NCBI RefSeq assembly: GCF_000069225.1
Contig: NC_010407.1
Location: 1,922,001-1,986,000, forward strand
Reading direction: 5' to 3'
DNA: 64,000 bases
Origin: Clavibacter sepedonicus
Lineage (GTDB): Bacteria > Actinomycetota > Actinomycetes > Actinomycetales > Microbacteriaceae
Part shown: positions 27,259 to 37,845 of the stretch, piece by piece
Layout: each line of letters starts with the position of its first letter
Position numbering within the stretch: the stretch's first letter is position 1
Program-made: the position numbers and the translations under genes
The notes under the pieces: generated by a model
Databases searched by the model: none
What the model saw: only the letters and a program-made list of their open reading frames with translations
Told to the model about the DNA's origin: nothing

Positions 27259-27308
27259 ACTACCCCCTCCGTCCGGCGGCGCGGAGGCCGGGTCCCGGCG
27301 GGCGGCGC

Positions 27309-28316
27309 TCAGTCGTCGCCCTCGAGGATCGAGTCGGGCTGGATGTCGATCTTCGCGCCCGTGAGCTTGGCGGCGAGGCGGGCGTTCTGGCCCTCCTTGC
27401 CGATGGCGAGCGAGAGCTGGTAGTCGGGCACGAGCGCGCGCACGGCCTTGGTCGCCTGGTCGATGACGAACGAGCTCGTGACCCGGGCGGGCGAGAGCGC
27501 GTTGCCGACGAAGACGGGCAGCGACTCGGAGTAGTCGACGATGTCGATCTTCTCGTCGTTCAGCTCCGCCGTGACGGCGCGGACGCGCTGCCCCAGCTCG
27601 CCGATGCACGCGCCCTTGGCGTTGATGCCGGGCTCGGTCGCGCGCACCGCGATCTTCGTGCGGTGCCCGGCCTCGCGGGCGAGCGAGACGATCTCGACGA
27701 GGCCGGACGCGATCTCCGGCACCTCGAGCGCGAAGAGCTTCCGGACGAGCGACGGGTGCGTGCGCGAGACCGTGATCTGCGGCCCCTTGGCGCCACGGGA
27801 GACGCTCGTGACGTAGACGCGCAGGCGCGAGCCGTGCACGTACTTCTCGCCGGGCACCTGCTCCTCGGGCGGGAGAATCGCCTCGATGGTGCCGAGGTCG
27901 ACGTGGATCATGCGCGGGTTCGGGCCCTGCTGGATGACACCCGCGACGATGTCGCCCTCGCGGCCCTTGAACTCGCCGAGGATGCGGTCGTCGCCGATGT
28001 CGCGCAGGCGCTGGTTGATGACCTGCCTGGCGGCGAACGCGGCGATGCGGCCGAAGTCGCTCGGGCTGTCCTCGGACTCGCCGATGACGAGGCCGTCCTC
28101 GTCGAGCTCGGGGACGTGCACGGAGACATGGCCGGACTTGCGGTCCAGGTGCACGCGCGCGGGGGGCACCCCGTCGGCGACGGGCTTGGCGTCGGCCTGG
28201 TCGGTGTGCTTGAGGTAGGCGGTGAGGATGGCCTGCTCGATGATCGAGACGAGCTCCTCGAACGGGATCTCGCGCTCGCGCTCCATCAGGCGCAAGACGC
28301 TCAGGTCGATGTCCAC
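27309..28316 (-). CDS. nusA: Transcription termination/antitermination factor NusA
   Basis: A 335-residue RNA polymerase-binding factor with the N-terminal RNAP-binding domain, an S1 domain ([21 protein letters not shown]) and two KH domains, the second with [20 protein letters not shown]. It lacks the C-terminal acidic repeats of the E. coli protein, as is usual for Gram-positives. rimP, usually next to nusA, is absent here: the upstream gene is proS, separated by a terminator hairpin, so nusA needs its own promoter. Confidence 0.96.
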   Translation of the reverse strand: MDIDLSVLRLMEREREIPFEELVSIIEQAILTAYLKHTDQADAKPVADGVPPARVHLDRKSGHVSVHVPELDEDGLVIGESEDSPSDFGRIAAFAARQVINQRLRDIGDDRILGEFKGREGDIVAGVIQQGPNPRMIHVDLGTIEAILPPEEQVPGEKYVHGSRLRVYVTSVSRGAKGPQITVSRTHPSLVRKLFALEVPEIASGLVEIVSLAREAGHRTKIAVRATEPGINAKGACIGELGQRVRAVTAELNDEKIDIVDYSESLPVFVGNALSPARVTSSFVIDQATKAVRALVPDYQLSLAIGKEGQNARLAAKLTGAKIDIQPDSILEGDD

Positions 28317-28345
28317 GGTGCGACTCCTCTATTCGGTTGGAAACA

Positions 28346-28385
28346 CTCGAGGCTACCCGACCGGGAGGGGTCGGGCAGCCTCGAG
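28346..28385 (-). terminator. Terminator after proS
   Basis: Arms of 17 bp at 28346-28362 and 28369-28385 with one mismatch and a GGGAGG loop, 17 nt after the proS stop and upstream of nusA. Confidence 0.8.
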
Positions 28386-28401
28386 GGCGGTGCGGAGGGG
28401 A

Positions 28402-30174
28402 TCAGCGGGCGGCGGTGAGCGCGCCCGCGACGTCGGCGAGCGCGACCGGGGTGCGCTCGTTCGTGCGGCGGTCCCAGAGCTCGGCCATGCCGTCGACGGC
28501 GCCGCGGCCGACGATGACGACGGTCGGGACGCCGATGAGCTCGGCGTCGCCGAACTTGACTCCGGGCGACACCTTGGGGCGGTCGTCGAACAGCACGTCG
28601 AGGCCCGCGGCGTCGAGCGCGTCGACGAGCTCCTCGGCGGCCGTTCCCACAGCGGGATCCTTGCCGGTCATGACCACGTGCACGTCGAACGGGCTGATGG
28701 ACGCGGGCCAGAGGAGGCCGCGACCGTCCTGCGTGGCCTCGGCGACGAGCGCGAGGTTGCGCGTGATGCCGATGCCGTACGAGCCCATCGTGACGGTGAC
28801 GAGCTTGCCGTTCTCGTCGAGCACCTTGAGGCCGAGGGCCTCCGCGTACTTCCGGCCGAGCTCGAAGACGTGGCCGATCTCGGTGCCGCGCGCGGTGCTG
28901 ATGGGGCCGGATCCGTCGGGCGCGGGATCGCCGTCGCGCACGTCGGCCGCCTCCACCACGCCGTCGGGCGTGAAGTCGCGGCCGGCGACGAGCGAGAGCA
29001 CATGCTTCCCGGCGACGTTGGCGCCCGTGATCCACGAGCTGCCGTCGACGACGCGGGGGTCGACGACGTAGCGCACCTTCGTGCTGGACGTGGATCCGAG
29101 CACGGGGCCCTCGGGCGACCACGGGCCGATGTAGCCCTTCACGAGACCAGGGTTCTTGGCGAGGTCGCCGTCGTTCGCGGCCTCGACCTCGGCGGGGAAG
29201 AAGGCCACCTCGGCGCGCTTGAGGTCGATGTCGCGGTCGCCGGGGATCCCGACGACGACGAGCTCGCGCGTGCCGTCGAGGTGGGTGAGCGCGAGCACGA
29301 TGTTCTTCAGCGTGTCGGCGGCGGTCCAGGCGCGGCCGTCCTCGCGCGGCTCGCGGGCGTTCGCGAGGTCGACGAGGGTCTGAATGGTGGGGGTGTCGGG
29401 CGAGTCGAAGACGCGCGCGGCGGGCTGGCCCTCGATGGGGATCGACTCGGGCACGAGCGTCGTGAACGCCTCGACGTTGGCCGCGTAGCCGCCGGGCGAG
29501 CGAACGAAGGTGTCCTCGCCGATGGGCGTGGGGTGCAGGAACTCCTCGCTCTTGGACCCGCCCATGGCGCCCGCGTCGGCCGCGACGATGACGTACTCGA
29601 GGCCGAGGCGCTGGAAGATCCGCTCGTAGGCGTCGCGCTGGGCCTGGTAGCTGACGGCGAGGCCGGCGTCGGTGTGGTCGAAGGAGTAGGCGTCCTTCAT
29701 CGTGAACTCGCGACCGCGGAGGATGCCGGCGCGGGGGCGGGCCTCGTCGCGGTACTTGTCCTGGATCTGGTAGATCGACAGGGGCAGGTCCTTATAGCTG
29801 GAGTAGAGGTCCTTCACGAGCAGCGCGAAGAACTCCTCGTGCGTGGGCGCGAGCACCATGGGCGCGCGCTTGCGGTCCTCGAGGCGGAACATGCCGGGGC
29901 CGTACTCGTCGTAGCGGCCGGTGGCCTGGTACGGCTCGGCGGGCAGGAGCGCGGGGAAGTGCACCTCCTGGGCGCCGATGCGCTCCATCTCCTCGCGGAC
30001 GATGGCCTCCACCTTGTTCTTGACCCGGAGGCCGAGCGGCAGCCAGGCGAAGATGCCGGGGGCCTGGCGGCGGATGTAGCCGGCGCGCACGAGGAGGCGG
30101 TGGCTGGCCACCTCGGCGTCGACGGGGTCTTCCCGGAGGGTGCGGACGAAGAGCTTAGAGAGGCGTGTGGACAC
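28402..30174 (-). CDS. proS: Prolyl-tRNA synthetase (bacterial type)
   Basis: A 590-residue class II synthetase. The N-terminal catalytic core has [19 protein letters not shown], motif 2 with [20 protein letters not shown] and motif 3 ending [17 protein letters not shown]; an editing insertion domain lies in the middle, which defines the bacterial type, and an anticodon-binding domain closes the protein. GTG 30174 starts right at conserved sequence. It lies 31 nt after oleD on the same strand. Confidence 0.96.
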   Translation of the reverse strand: MSTRLSKLFVRTLREDPVDAEVASHRLLVRAGYIRRQAPGIFAWLPLGLRVKNKVEAIVREEMERIGAQEVHFPALLPAEPYQATGRYDEYGPGMFRLEDRKRAPMVLAPTHEEFFALLVKDLYSSYKDLPLSIYQIQDKYRDEARPRAGILRGREFTMKDAYSFDHTDAGLAVSYQAQRDAYERIFQRLGLEYVIVAADAGAMGGSKSEEFLHPTPIGEDTFVRSPGGYAANVEAFTTLVPESIPIEGQPAARVFDSPDTPTIQTLVDLANAREPREDGRAWTAADTLKNIVLALTHLDGTRELVVVGIPGDRDIDLKRAEVAFFPAEVEAANDGDLAKNPGLVKGYIGPWSPEGPVLGSTSSTKVRYVVDPRVVDGSSWITGANVAGKHVLSLVAGRDFTPDGVVEAADVRDGDPAPDGSGPISTARGTEIGHVFELGRKYAEALGLKVLDENGKLVTVTMGSYGIGITRNLALVAEATQDGRGLLWPASISPFDVHVVMTGKDPAVGTAAEELVDALDAAGLDVLFDDRPKVSPGVKFGDAELIGVPTVVIVGRGAVDGMAELWDRRTNERTPVALADVAGALTAAR

Positions 30175-30205
30175 CGGATCAGCCTAGCGATCCGCCCGGG
30201 TCGGC

Positions 30206-31219
30206 TCAGCGCGCGGCGGGGCGCTCGGCCGCGTACGCGAGGCGGAGGCGCGCGAAGCCCTCGTCGAGGGAGACGGCCGGGGTCCAGCCGAGCGCGCGGC
30301 GGGTCTCGCGCTGGTCGAACCAGTGCGCGGTGGAGAGCTGCTCGGCGAGGAAGCGGGTCATGGGCGGCTCGTCGGATCCGGGGCGCACGGCCCAGACGCG
30401 CTCGACCGCTCCCCCGGCGGCTCGGGCGAGGGCGGCGGGCACGCGGATCCGCGGCGCGGGCACCCCGGCGGCGCGGCACATGCCCGCGAGCAGCTCGGCG
30501 ACCGGACGCGGCTCGCCGTTGGTGACGACGTAGGCGCGTCCGTGCGCGGTGTCGGCCGCGTCGAGCGCGGCGACGATGGCGTCGGCGGCGTTGTCGCGGT
30601 AGACGGTGTCGATGAGGGCGGCGCCGTGGCCGAGGAGCGGGAGGCGCCCGCGAGAAGCGCGGTCGACGATGCGCGCGACGAGCTGCGTGTCGCCCGGGCC
30701 CCAGACGAGGTGCGGGCGCACGGCGAGCACGCGCATCGCGGGGTCGTCGGAGGCCAGCGCGATGAGCTCGCCCTCGGCCTTGGTGCGGGCGTAGTCGCCG
30801 CGCGCGCGGACGGGATCCGCGGGGCCTGCGCCGTCGCCCGTGATGGAGAGGCCCGTGTGCGCGACCGACGGCGAGGAGACGTGGACGAAGCGCGTGACGC
30901 CTGCCGCGCGCGCCGCCTGGAGGAGCCCGCGCGTGCCCTCGACGTTGACGGCGCGGAAGTCGGCCGGATCCCCCGCGAGCGAGACCTTGGCGGCGAGGTG
31001 CACGACGGCGTCGACGCCCGCGACCGCGCGGAGGACGGCGGCGGGGTCGGTGACGCTGCCGCGGAGGTCGACGACGGAGCCCGGCACCGGATCCGTGCCG
31101 CTCGACGCGAGCCCGGACGGCTGGCGCTGGAAGGTGCGGACGGCGTGGCCCGCGGCGGCGAGGCGCTCGGCGACGGCGCGGCCGAGCATCCCGCTCGCGC
31201 CCGTGACGAGGACGATCAC
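30206..31219 (-). CDS. oleD: NAD(P)-dependent 2-alkyl-3-oxoalkanoate reductase, OleD-like
   Basis: A 337-residue SDR of the 3-beta-hydroxysteroid dehydrogenase type. The nucleotide motif TGASGMLG is at residues 6-13 and the catalytic YxxxK is Tyr143-Lys147 (GDYARTKAEG), with the serine in VHVSSPS. In head-to-head hydrocarbon biosynthesis OleD reduces the beta-keto acid made by OleA to a beta-hydroxy acid. The GTG start overlaps the oleBC stop codon (GTGA), so expression is coupled. Function is assigned from the oleA-oleBC-oleD order; alone it would be a generic epimerase-like protein. Confidence 0.85.
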   Translation of the reverse strand: MIVLVTGASGMLGRAVAERLAAAGHAVRTFQRQPSGLASSGTDPVPGSVVDLRGSVTDPAAVLRAVAGVDAVVHLAAKVSLAGDPADFRAVNVEGTRGLLQAARAAGVTRFVHVSSPSVAHTGLSITGDGAGPADPVRARGDYARTKAEGELIALASDDPAMRVLAVRPHLVWGPGDTQLVARIVDRASRGRLPLLGHGAALIDTVYRDNAADAIVAALDAADTAHGRAYVVTNGEPRPVAELLAGMCRAAGVPAPRIRVPAALARAAGGAVERVWAVRPGSDEPPMTRFLAEQLSTAHWFDQRETRRALGWTPAVSLDEGFARLRLAYAAERPAAR

Positions 31220-33897
31220 GGCGCGCTCACCCGGCCGCCCGAGAGGATCCCGGCGGCCCAGCGGCCGAGGCGCGCGCGGTCGACCTTGGAGTTGTGCCGC
31301 ACGTCGGTCGGCAGGACCGGGACGACGATCACCGCGGCGACGGGGTGGCCGACGGCGGCGCGCACCGCGGTGGCGAGGTCCGGATCCGCGAGGCCGACCC
31401 GGCGCGCGGTCGGCACGGTCTCGACGACGAGCACCAGCTGCTGCACGCCGGCCGGCCCGACGCCCACGGCAGCGGCGCGGCCGACGCCCGGGGCGGACTC
31501 GGCGCGCTGCTCGGGGCCGACGGGCGTGAGCACGCCGTCGGCCGTCGTGATCACGTGCGGCAGGCGGCCCTCGACCCAGAGCGCGCCCGTGGCGTCGAGG
31601 TGGCCGACGTCGCCCGTGCGGTGGCGGCGGATCCCGTCGTCCGAGTCGCGGCGGGCCGCCCGGTCGGTGACGTGGAGGCGGTCGTAGCGGTCGTGGACGT
31701 GCGGCGCGGCGGCGACGATCTCGCCCGTGACGCCGGGCTCCGCGGTGAGCGCGCCCGTCGCGGCGCCGTCGGCGTCGAGCGGGCTGATGCGGATGGCGAC
31801 GGGGTCGACGGGGGCGCCGACGCAGACGCCGGCGTCGCCGCGGAGGGCCGCCTGGCGGATCCCCTCGAGCGTCACGTCGGTAAGGAGCAGCCCCTCGGTC
31901 ATGCCGTAGGGCGTGTGCACCTCGGCGGCCGGCACGAGCGCGGCGGCGCGCGTGAGCAGGGCCTCCGAGAGCGGCGCCCCGGCGGAGAGCAGCGAGCGGA
32001 CGCGGCCGAGCGCGGCGCGGTCGTCGGAGGTGAGCGCGTCCTCGGTCGCCACGACGTTGGCGAGAGCGGCGGGTGACGCGAAGACGACCGTGGCATCGGC
32101 GGCACGGGCCGCGGCAGCGAGGGCGGATGCGGTGAGGTCGTGCGGCCGGGTCACGTCCATGTCGGGCGTGACGCTCGTGGCGCCGAGCGCGGGGCCGAGC
32201 AGGGCGAACGGCGCGAATCCGGCGACGAGACCGGTGCCGACGCCCACGTCGAAGCGGCCGCCGAGCATGTCCCGGAGGGCGGCGAGCTGGCGGTGCGTGT
32301 ACACGACGCCCTTCGCGGGGCCGGTGGATCCCGAGGTGAAGAGGATCGCGGCGTCGTCGTCGGCCGCGGGCTCCGGCGGCAGGACCTGCGCCCGGCCGTC
32401 GCGGGCGATCTCCGGCAGGCTCGCGGCGACGCCGAGCGCGCGGGCGACGGGCGGCGCGAGCGTGGTGACGGAGATCCGCTCGCCCGGCCAGCCGAGGGCC
32501 CGCGCGAGGGCGAGGCCCGCGGGGATCCCGACGACCATGTCGGGGCGGGATCCGGCGACCGCGCGCCCGAGGCCCTTCGCGCCGAGGCCCGCGTCGGCGA
32601 CCACCACGATCGCGCCGATGCGGAGGCACGCGTAGAGGAGGGCCGTGAGGTCGGCGCCGGGCGGCACGAGCAGGGAGACCCGGTCGCCCGCGCGGAGCCC
32701 GCGGGCATGGAGGCCCGCCGCGATCTCGCGGACGCGGCGCGACAGCAGGCGCCAGGAGACGGTGCGCGGCGAGCCGCCGCCGCGCGGGGCCATCTCCACG
32801 AGCACGGGGTCGTCGCTGTCGCGCAGCTCCTCGAGCAGCGCGCCGAGCGAGCGGACGGGCGCGGCGTCGGCGACAGCGGGGACGGCAGGCGCGGCGGCGG
32901 CGGGTGCCGACCCCGGCGCGACCCGATCCGCCAGCCAGTCGAGCGCAGCGGAGGCGTAGTCGTGGTCCTCGGTGACGAGGTGCCCGGCGCCCTCGACACG
33001 GTGCACGTCGGCGTGCGGCAGGCGCTCGAGGAGGTCGGAGAGGTACACGTCGCTGAAGATCGGGTCCCGCGGGCCCCAGACGAACAGGGCGGGCAGGTCG
33101 AGGTCGCGCAGCCCCTCCGCGATGGAGGTCAGGGTCGCGTGGCTCGGGTGCGCGGGGCCCACCGGGATGTCGGCGACGAAGCCGCGGATCCCGGCGCGGC
33201 GGGACGCCCCGCGGTACGGCGCCGCGAACGCGCGACGCACGGTCGGGTCGAGCGGCGGGTGCGCGAGGGCGAGCGTGGTGGCGAGGAAGCCAGGGGTGCC
33301 GCGCGTGGCGGCATCGTGGATCCCCGTGGCGAGCGCCAGGCGCAGCGGCCACGGGATGGGCACGCCCTCCTCCTGGTGCACGGCCGTGTTGAGCGCCATG
33401 ACGCCCGCGAGCACGTCGCGGTTGCGGAGCGCCCAGCCGAGGCTGACGACGCCGCCCCAGTCGTGGCCGAGGGTGACCACGGGCCCGGTCGCGCCGGATC
33501 CGCTGAGCCCCAGCTCGTCGGTGAGCGCCTGCAGGTCGGCGAGCCTTGTCGGCAGCGTGCGCGCGACGCCCGTGCGCTCGGAGAAGCCCATGTCGAGCTG
33601 GTCGACGGCGACCACGCGCCAGGCCGGCCGCGACGGATCTCGCTCGGCACGCGCCAGCGACTCCGCCGCGATGCGACGCCACAGGTACGACCACGTGGGG
33701 TTGCCGTGGACGCAGAGGATCGTGCCGGCGACGGGCGCACCCGTGGCCGCGAGCCGCTCCCCTGTGTCGAGCAGGTGCCAGCCGTGGCCGCCCGCGCGCA
33801 CGACGCGCGACCAGGCCGGGTGGAGTCCGGGCAGCGGCTGGCCGTCGGGGCCTGCCACGGGGACGGTCGCCGGGGCGACCGCGGCCGATGCGCTCAC
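31216..33897 (-). CDS. oleBC: OleB-OleC fusion: alpha/beta hydrolase joined to beta-lactone synthetase
   Basis: An 893-residue two-domain protein. Residues ~1-320 are a haloalkane dehalogenase-like alpha/beta hydrolase (OleB) with HGNPTW at 64-69 and the nucleophile Asp146 in GHDWGG. Residues ~340-893 are an acyl-CoA ligase-like enzyme (OleC) with ILFTSGSTGPAKGVVYTH around residues 515-533. OleC turns beta-hydroxy acid and ATP into a beta-lactone and OleB decarboxylates it to a cis-olefin. Fusion into OleBC is known from olefin-producing actinobacteria. It starts 7 nt after the oleA stop. Confidence 0.9.
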   Translation of the reverse strand: MSASAAVAPATVPVAGPDGQPLPGLHPAWSRVVRAGGHGWHLLDTGERLAATGAPVAGTILCVHGNPTWSYLWRRIAAESLARAERDPSRPAWRVVAVDQLDMGFSERTGVARTLPTRLADLQALTDELGLSGSGATGPVVTLGHDWGGVVSLGWALRNRDVLAGVMALNTAVHQEEGVPIPWPLRLALATGIHDAATRGTPGFLATTLALAHPPLDPTVRRAFAAPYRGASRRAGIRGFVADIPVGPAHPSHATLTSIAEGLRDLDLPALFVWGPRDPIFSDVYLSDLLERLPHADVHRVEGAGHLVTEDHDYASAALDWLADRVAPGSAPAAAAPAVPAVADAAPVRSLGALLEELRDSDDPVLVEMAPRGGGSPRTVSWRLLSRRVREIAAGLHARGLRAGDRVSLLVPPGADLTALLYACLRIGAIVVVADAGLGAKGLGRAVAGSRPDMVVGIPAGLALARALGWPGERISVTTLAPPVARALGVAASLPEIARDGRAQVLPPEPAADDDAAILFTSGSTGPAKGVVYTHRQLAALRDMLGGRFDVGVGTGLVAGFAPFALLGPALGATSVTPDMDVTRPHDLTASALAAAARAADATVVFASPAALANVVATEDALTSDDRAALGRVRSLLSAGAPLSEALLTRAAALVPAAEVHTPYGMTEGLLLTDVTLEGIRQAALRGDAGVCVGAPVDPVAIRISPLDADGAATGALTAEPGVTGEIVAAAPHVHDRYDRLHVTDRAARRDSDDGIRRHRTGDVGHLDATGALWVEGRLPHVITTADGVLTPVGPEQRAESAPGVGRAAAVGVGPAGVQQLVLVVETVPTARRVGLADPDLATAVRAAVGHPVAAVIVVPVLPTDVRHNSKVDRARLGRWAAGILSGGRVSAP

Positions 33898-33904
33898 GCC
33901 GCGG

Positions 33905-34936
33905 CTACCAGAGGATCTCGGTCATGGCCGTGTTGAGGCCCGAGCCCACGCCCATGCAGAGCACGCGGTCGCCGCGGCTCAGGCTGTCGGCCTGGTCGGC
34001 GAGCGTGATGGGGATGCTCGCGGGCCCGACGTTGCCGTAGCGCGGGTACGTCAGCGGCACGCGCGACTTGTCGAGCTTCGCGGCCTTGACGATGGCGCTG
34101 GTGTGCACGTCCGACACCTGGTGGAGGATGTAGCGATCCATGTCCGACCACTCCCAGTCGTCCTGGGCGGCTTCCTTCCACGCGTCGACGACGAGCTCCA
34201 TGCCGCCGCGGAGGAGCTCCTTGGTGTCGGTGAACATGCCGTCCACGTCGCCGATGCAGAGCTCGTGGTGCTGGGTGGCCGCGCGCGTGACGCCGCCGAG
34301 GATCCGGTGCCCCTCCGGGTGGTCGCTCGTGCGCCCGAGGACGGCCGCCGCGGCGCCGGCGCCGAGCGTGAGGCTGGGGAACTCGCTGAGGAAGTCGGCG
34401 CGCGTGGTCTCCGGGCGGAGCAGGCGCGCGACCGTGTTGTGGCGGATCTCGCCGGCGTCCTCGCCGTCGACGATCATCGCGTAGTCGATCTGGCCCGAGT
34501 CGATGAGGTGGCCCGCGAGCGTCATCGCGTTGACGAAGCCGAGGCACGCGTTGGCGATGTCGAAGTTGAGGGCCGACGACGGCAGCCCGAGCCCGTTGTG
34601 GATGCTGACCGCGACACTCGGCTCGAGGTGCGCCCGCGTGACCGAGGTGTTGATGAGCAGCCCGATCTGCGACGGCTCGATGCCCGCCTGCGCGAGCGCC
34701 TTGCGTCCGGCCTCGGTGGCGGCCGCGTCGAACGACATCGACGCGTCCCAGTTGCGGCGCTCGAGCACGCCGGCGACGCGCTGCAGGAGACCGGTGGGGA
34801 GGCGGAGCCGGGACAGCACGGGCTTCAGCCGGTCGTCGATCTCGACCGACGTCACGGTGTGGGGCGCGAGGACGCTGGCGAGGCCGAGCAGGGAGGTGTT
34901 CCGATGCCGGAAAGTGGCGTTACCGTTCAACAGCAT
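33905..34936 (-). CDS. oleA: OleA: thiolase-fold enzyme of head-to-head acyl-CoA condensation
   Basis: A 343-residue KAS III-like enzyme. It has Cys131 in DIANACLGF, His272 in YILHQVS and Asn302 in YGNVGPASIP, the Cys-His-Asn triad, plus Glu105 in HLEPS, which matches the active-site glutamate that distinguishes OleA from FabH. OleA joins two fatty acyl-CoAs to a 2-alkyl-3-keto acid, the first step of long-chain olefin synthesis. ATG 34936 has a GAGG immediately upstream, unusually close, so a slightly different start is possible. It heads oleA-oleBC-oleD. Confidence 0.9.
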   Translation of the reverse strand: MLLNGNATFRHRNTSLLGLASVLAPHTVTSVEIDDRLKPVLSRLRLPTGLLQRVAGVLERRNWDASMSFDAAATEAGRKALAQAGIEPSQIGLLINTSVTRAHLEPSVAVSIHNGLGLPSSALNFDIANACLGFVNAMTLAGHLIDSGQIDYAMIVDGEDAGEIRHNTVARLLRPETTRADFLSEFPSLTLGAGAAAAVLGRTSDHPEGHRILGGVTRAATQHHELCIGDVDGMFTDTKELLRGGMELVVDAWKEAAQDDWEWSDMDRYILHQVSDVHTSAIVKAAKLDKSRVPLTYPRYGNVGPASIPITLADQADSLSRGDRVLCMGVGSGLNTAMTEILW

Positions 34937-34977
34937 CCTCAGTTCGTGGGGCAGTCCGCCGGGCGGACGACTTCGAG

Positions 34978-34983
34978 AGCCTA
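34978..34983 (-). promoter_or_regulatory. Predicted -10 box (TAGGCT) of the ole operon
   Basis: TAGGCT on the minus strand about 41 nt upstream of the oleA start, between ispG and oleA. It gives the ole genes their own promoter. Confidence 0.4.
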
Positions 34984-35042
34984 CGCCGGGCCGGCGCGCG
35001 CGGATGCACGGCCGCCACCCGGGGCGGGAAGGGAGTAGGGGT

Positions 35043-36188
35043 CTAGACCAGGATCTCGGGGCTTCCGATGGATCCGGCGGGCATCTCCGCGGCGAGGCGG
35101 TTGGCCTCCTCGATGAGGGTCTGGACGATCTCGGACTCGGGGACGGTCTTGATGACCTCGCCCTTGACGAAGATCTGCCCGCGGCCGTTGCCGGACGCGA
35201 CGCCGAGCTCGGCCTCGCGGGCCTCGCCGGGACCGTTCACGACGCAGCCCATGACGGCCACGCGCAGCGGCACGTTGACGTGCTTGAGGCCCTCGGTGAC
35301 CTGCTCGGCGAGCGAGTACACGTCGACCTGGGCGCGGCCGCAGCTCGGGCAGGAGACGATCTCGAGCTTGCGCTCGCGGAGGTTGAGGGACTGCAGGATC
35401 TGCAGGCCCACCTTCACCTCCTCGGCCGGCGGCGCGGAGAGGGAGACGCGGATGGTGTCGCCGATCCCCTCGGAGAGCAGGATCCCGAACGCCGTGGCGC
35501 TCTTGATGGTGCCCTGGAACGCGGGGCCGGCCTCGGTGACGCCGAGGTGCAGCGGCCAGTCGCCGCGCTCGGCGAGGAGGCGGTAGGCCTTCACCATGAT
35601 GACGGGGTCGTTGTGCTTGACCGAGATCTTGAAGTCGTGGAAGTCGTGCTCCTCGAAGAGGCTGGCCTCCCACACGGCGGACTCGACGAGCGCCTCGGGC
35701 GTGGCCTTGCCGTACTTCTGCAGCAGGCTCGGGTGCAGGGATCCGGCGTTGACGCCGATGCGGATCGAGGTGCCCGCGGCCTTGGCGGCCTTCGCGATGG
35801 CGCCGACCTGGTCGTCGAACTTGCGGATGTTGCCGGGGTTCACGCGCACCGCGCCGACGCCGGCGTCGATGGCCGTGAAGACGTAGCGAGGCTGGAAGTG
35901 GATGTCCGCGATGATCGGGATCTGGCTCTTCTTCGCCAGGATGTGCAGCACGTCCGCGTCGTCCTGGTGGGGCACCGCCACGCGCACGATGTCGCAGCCG
36001 GTGGCCGTGAGCTCGGCGATCTGCTGGAGCGTCGCGTTGATGTTGGTCGTCTGCGTGGTCGTCATCGACTGGACGCTGACCTGGGCGTTGCCGCCCACCT
36101 TCACCTTGCCGACGCTGATCTGACGGGTCTTGCGGCGGGGCGCGAGGACCTCAGGGACCTTCGGCATTCCGAGATTGACTGCTGGCAC
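35043..36188 (-). CDS. ispG: 4-hydroxy-3-methylbut-2-enyl diphosphate synthase
   Basis: A 381-residue iron-sulfur enzyme of the MEP isoprenoid pathway (MEcPP to HMBPP). Conserved parts are [19 protein letters not shown] near the N-terminus, a TIM-barrel region, and the cluster ligands in [16 protein letters not shown] and [13 protein letters not shown]. The GTG start at 36188 is 6 nt after a TAGGCT box, suggesting a leaderless mRNA. Order dxr-rseP-ispG is the usual actinobacterial arrangement, though here dxr is separated by two plus-strand genes. Confidence 0.96.
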   Translation of the reverse strand: MPAVNLGMPKVPEVLAPRRKTRQISVGKVKVGGNAQVSVQSMTTTQTTNINATLQQIAELTATGCDIVRVAVPHQDDADVLHILAKKSQIPIIADIHFQPRYVFTAIDAGVGAVRVNPGNIRKFDDQVGAIAKAAKAAGTSIRIGVNAGSLHPSLLQKYGKATPEALVESAVWEASLFEEHDFHDFKISVKHNDPVIMVKAYRLLAERGDWPLHLGVTEAGPAFQGTIKSATAFGILLSEGIGDTIRVSLSAPPAEEVKVGLQILQSLNLRERKLEIVSCPSCGRAQVDVYSLAEQVTEGLKHVNVPLRVAVMGCVVNGPGEAREAELGVASGNGRGQIFVKGEVIKTVPESEIVQTLIEEANRLAAEMPAGSIGSPEILV

Positions 36189-36194
36189 GGGAAG

Positions 36195-36200
36195 AGCCTA
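36195..36200 (-). promoter_or_regulatory. Predicted -10 box (TAGGCT) of ispG
   Basis: Six nt before GTG 36188; leaderless arrangement. Confidence 0.45.
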
Positions 36201-36283
36201 CGTCCGATTCCTGCGCGCCCGGTGCGTCGGGGGCGCGCGGCCCCGCTGTCGCGGGCCGGCCCCGCATCAGGCGCTGGGCGATG

Positions 36284-37708
36284 TCAGGTCAGCCGGACCG
36301 GGTTCACCAGGTCGGCGAAGATCAGCAGCGCGCTCATGGCGCCGAACACGATCACGACCACGAAGGTCAGCGGCATGAGCTTCGCGACGTCGACGGGCCC
36401 CGGATCGCGCCGACCGAACAGCCGGGCGAAGAAGCGGCGGACGCCCTCCACGATCGCGCCGAGCACGTGCCCGCCGTCCAGCGGGAGGAGCGGCAGGAGG
36501 TTGATCATGCCGAGCGCCACGTTGAGCGACGCCACGAGGCCGATCATGGCGGAGGCGCGCGAGGCGACGGGCGTCTCGTCGAGGCTGGCGATCTCGCCCG
36601 CGACGCGGCCGACGCCCACGACGCTCATGGGGCCGTTCGGGTCGCGCTCGCCGCCGCCGAAGGCCGCGCGGCCGACGTCGACCAGGCGCTGCGGGAGGTT
36701 GAGGATCAGGTTGCCGACCGCGGCCATGTTCTCGCCCGTGGTGGTGAACGCGGCCGAGAGCGGCTGCTGCTGCACGGCCTGCGTGGGGCTGAAGCCGATG
36801 AGGCCGACCTCGCGGGTTACCGGGTTCCCCTGCTCGTCGACCTCGGGGGCGCCGCGGGATCCGGGGACGGCCTGCTCCGAGAGGACGGGCGTGATGGCCA
36901 GCGTCTGCTGCGCGCCGTCGCGCTCCACGACGACGTCGAGCTCCTTCCCGGCGGAGGCCTGGACCGTGCTCGTGACCTGGTCCCACGCCGTGACCGGCGA
37001 GCCGTCGATGCTGACGATCGTGTCGCCGGGCTGGAGGCCGGCCGCCGCGCCGGGCGCCTCGGGAGCGCCGGCGGGGCAGGTGGCGGCGTCGGCCGACGCG
37101 GTGGATCCGGCGGGCACGATGCACGCGTTCACCTGGCCGACCGTCGTGGTGGGCGTCGTGACGCCGAAGCCGCAGAGCACCACCGCGAACAGCAGGATCG
37201 CGAGCAGGAAGTTCATGGCCGGCCCGCCGAGCATGATCACCATGCGCTTCGGCACGGACAGCTTGTAGAAGGCGCGGTCCTCCTCGTCGCCGACGCTCTC
37301 GGCGCTGGCCTGCCGGGCGTCCTGCACGAGGAGGTCGAAGAAGCCGCGGCCGGCGCGGTCGTCGGCGTCGGGGGCGGCCGGGGACCCGGCGTCGGCGGCG
37401 CCGCGGCGGGAGTCGGGCCCGACGAGCTGCGCGATCCCCGTGCTGCTCGTGCCGGCCCGGGAGCTCTGCGGCGGGAACATGCCGATCATGGAGATGTAGC
37501 CGCCGAGCGGGATGGCCTTCACGCCGTACTCGGTCTCGCCCTTGCGGCGGCTGAAGATCGTCGGCCCGAAGCCGATCATGTACTGCGTGACGCGCACGCC
37601 GAAGAGCTTCGCGGGCACCAGGTGACCGACCTCGTGGAGGCCGATGGACACGGCGACGCCGACCACGATGATGAGCACCCCGAGGATGTAGAGGAAGACG
37701 CCGTCCAT
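36284..37708 (-). CDS. rseP: Site-2 protease family (M50) membrane metalloprotease, RseP-like
   Basis: A 474-residue intramembrane zinc protease that cleaves anti-sigma factors after a first cut. The zinc motif HEVGH is at residues 25-29 in the first helix, the second zinc motif LDG is at about 409-411 (LPLLPLDGGHVLG), and a PDZ domain lies between (AAAGLQPGDTIVSIDGSPV). The last helix is near the C-terminus. A TAGCCT box lies 8 nt upstream of ATG 37708. Neighbours ispG and dxr agree with the Rv2869c-type locus of Mycobacterium. Confidence 0.93.
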   Translation of the reverse strand: MDGVFLYILGVLIIVVGVAVSIGLHEVGHLVPAKLFGVRVTQYMIGFGPTIFSRRKGETEYGVKAIPLGGYISMIGMFPPQSSRAGTSSTGIAQLVGPDSRRGAADAGSPAAPDADDRAGRGFFDLLVQDARQASAESVGDEEDRAFYKLSVPKRMVIMLGGPAMNFLLAILLFAVVLCGFGVTTPTTTVGQVNACIVPAGSTASADAATCPAGAPEAPGAAAGLQPGDTIVSIDGSPVTAWDQVTSTVQASAGKELDVVVERDGAQQTLAITPVLSEQAVPGSRGAPEVDEQGNPVTREVGLIGFSPTQAVQQQPLSAAFTTTGENMAAVGNLILNLPQRLVDVGRAAFGGGERDPNGPMSVVGVGRVAGEIASLDETPVASRASAMIGLVASLNVALGMINLLPLLPLDGGHVLGAIVEGVRRFFARLFGRRDPGPVDVAKLMPLTFVVVIVFGAMSALLIFADLVNPVRLT

Positions 37709-37845
37709 GGTGGGAGAGGCTACCTCCCGCACCCTGGGCGGACGCCGCCGTGGCGCGGATCCGCAGGCTGGCCGCCGACCGCGCCGGGCGGGTGCCGCCC
37801 AGGAGCCCCGGGCTATTCTGGGGGACCGTGACGAGAGGTGCGCCC

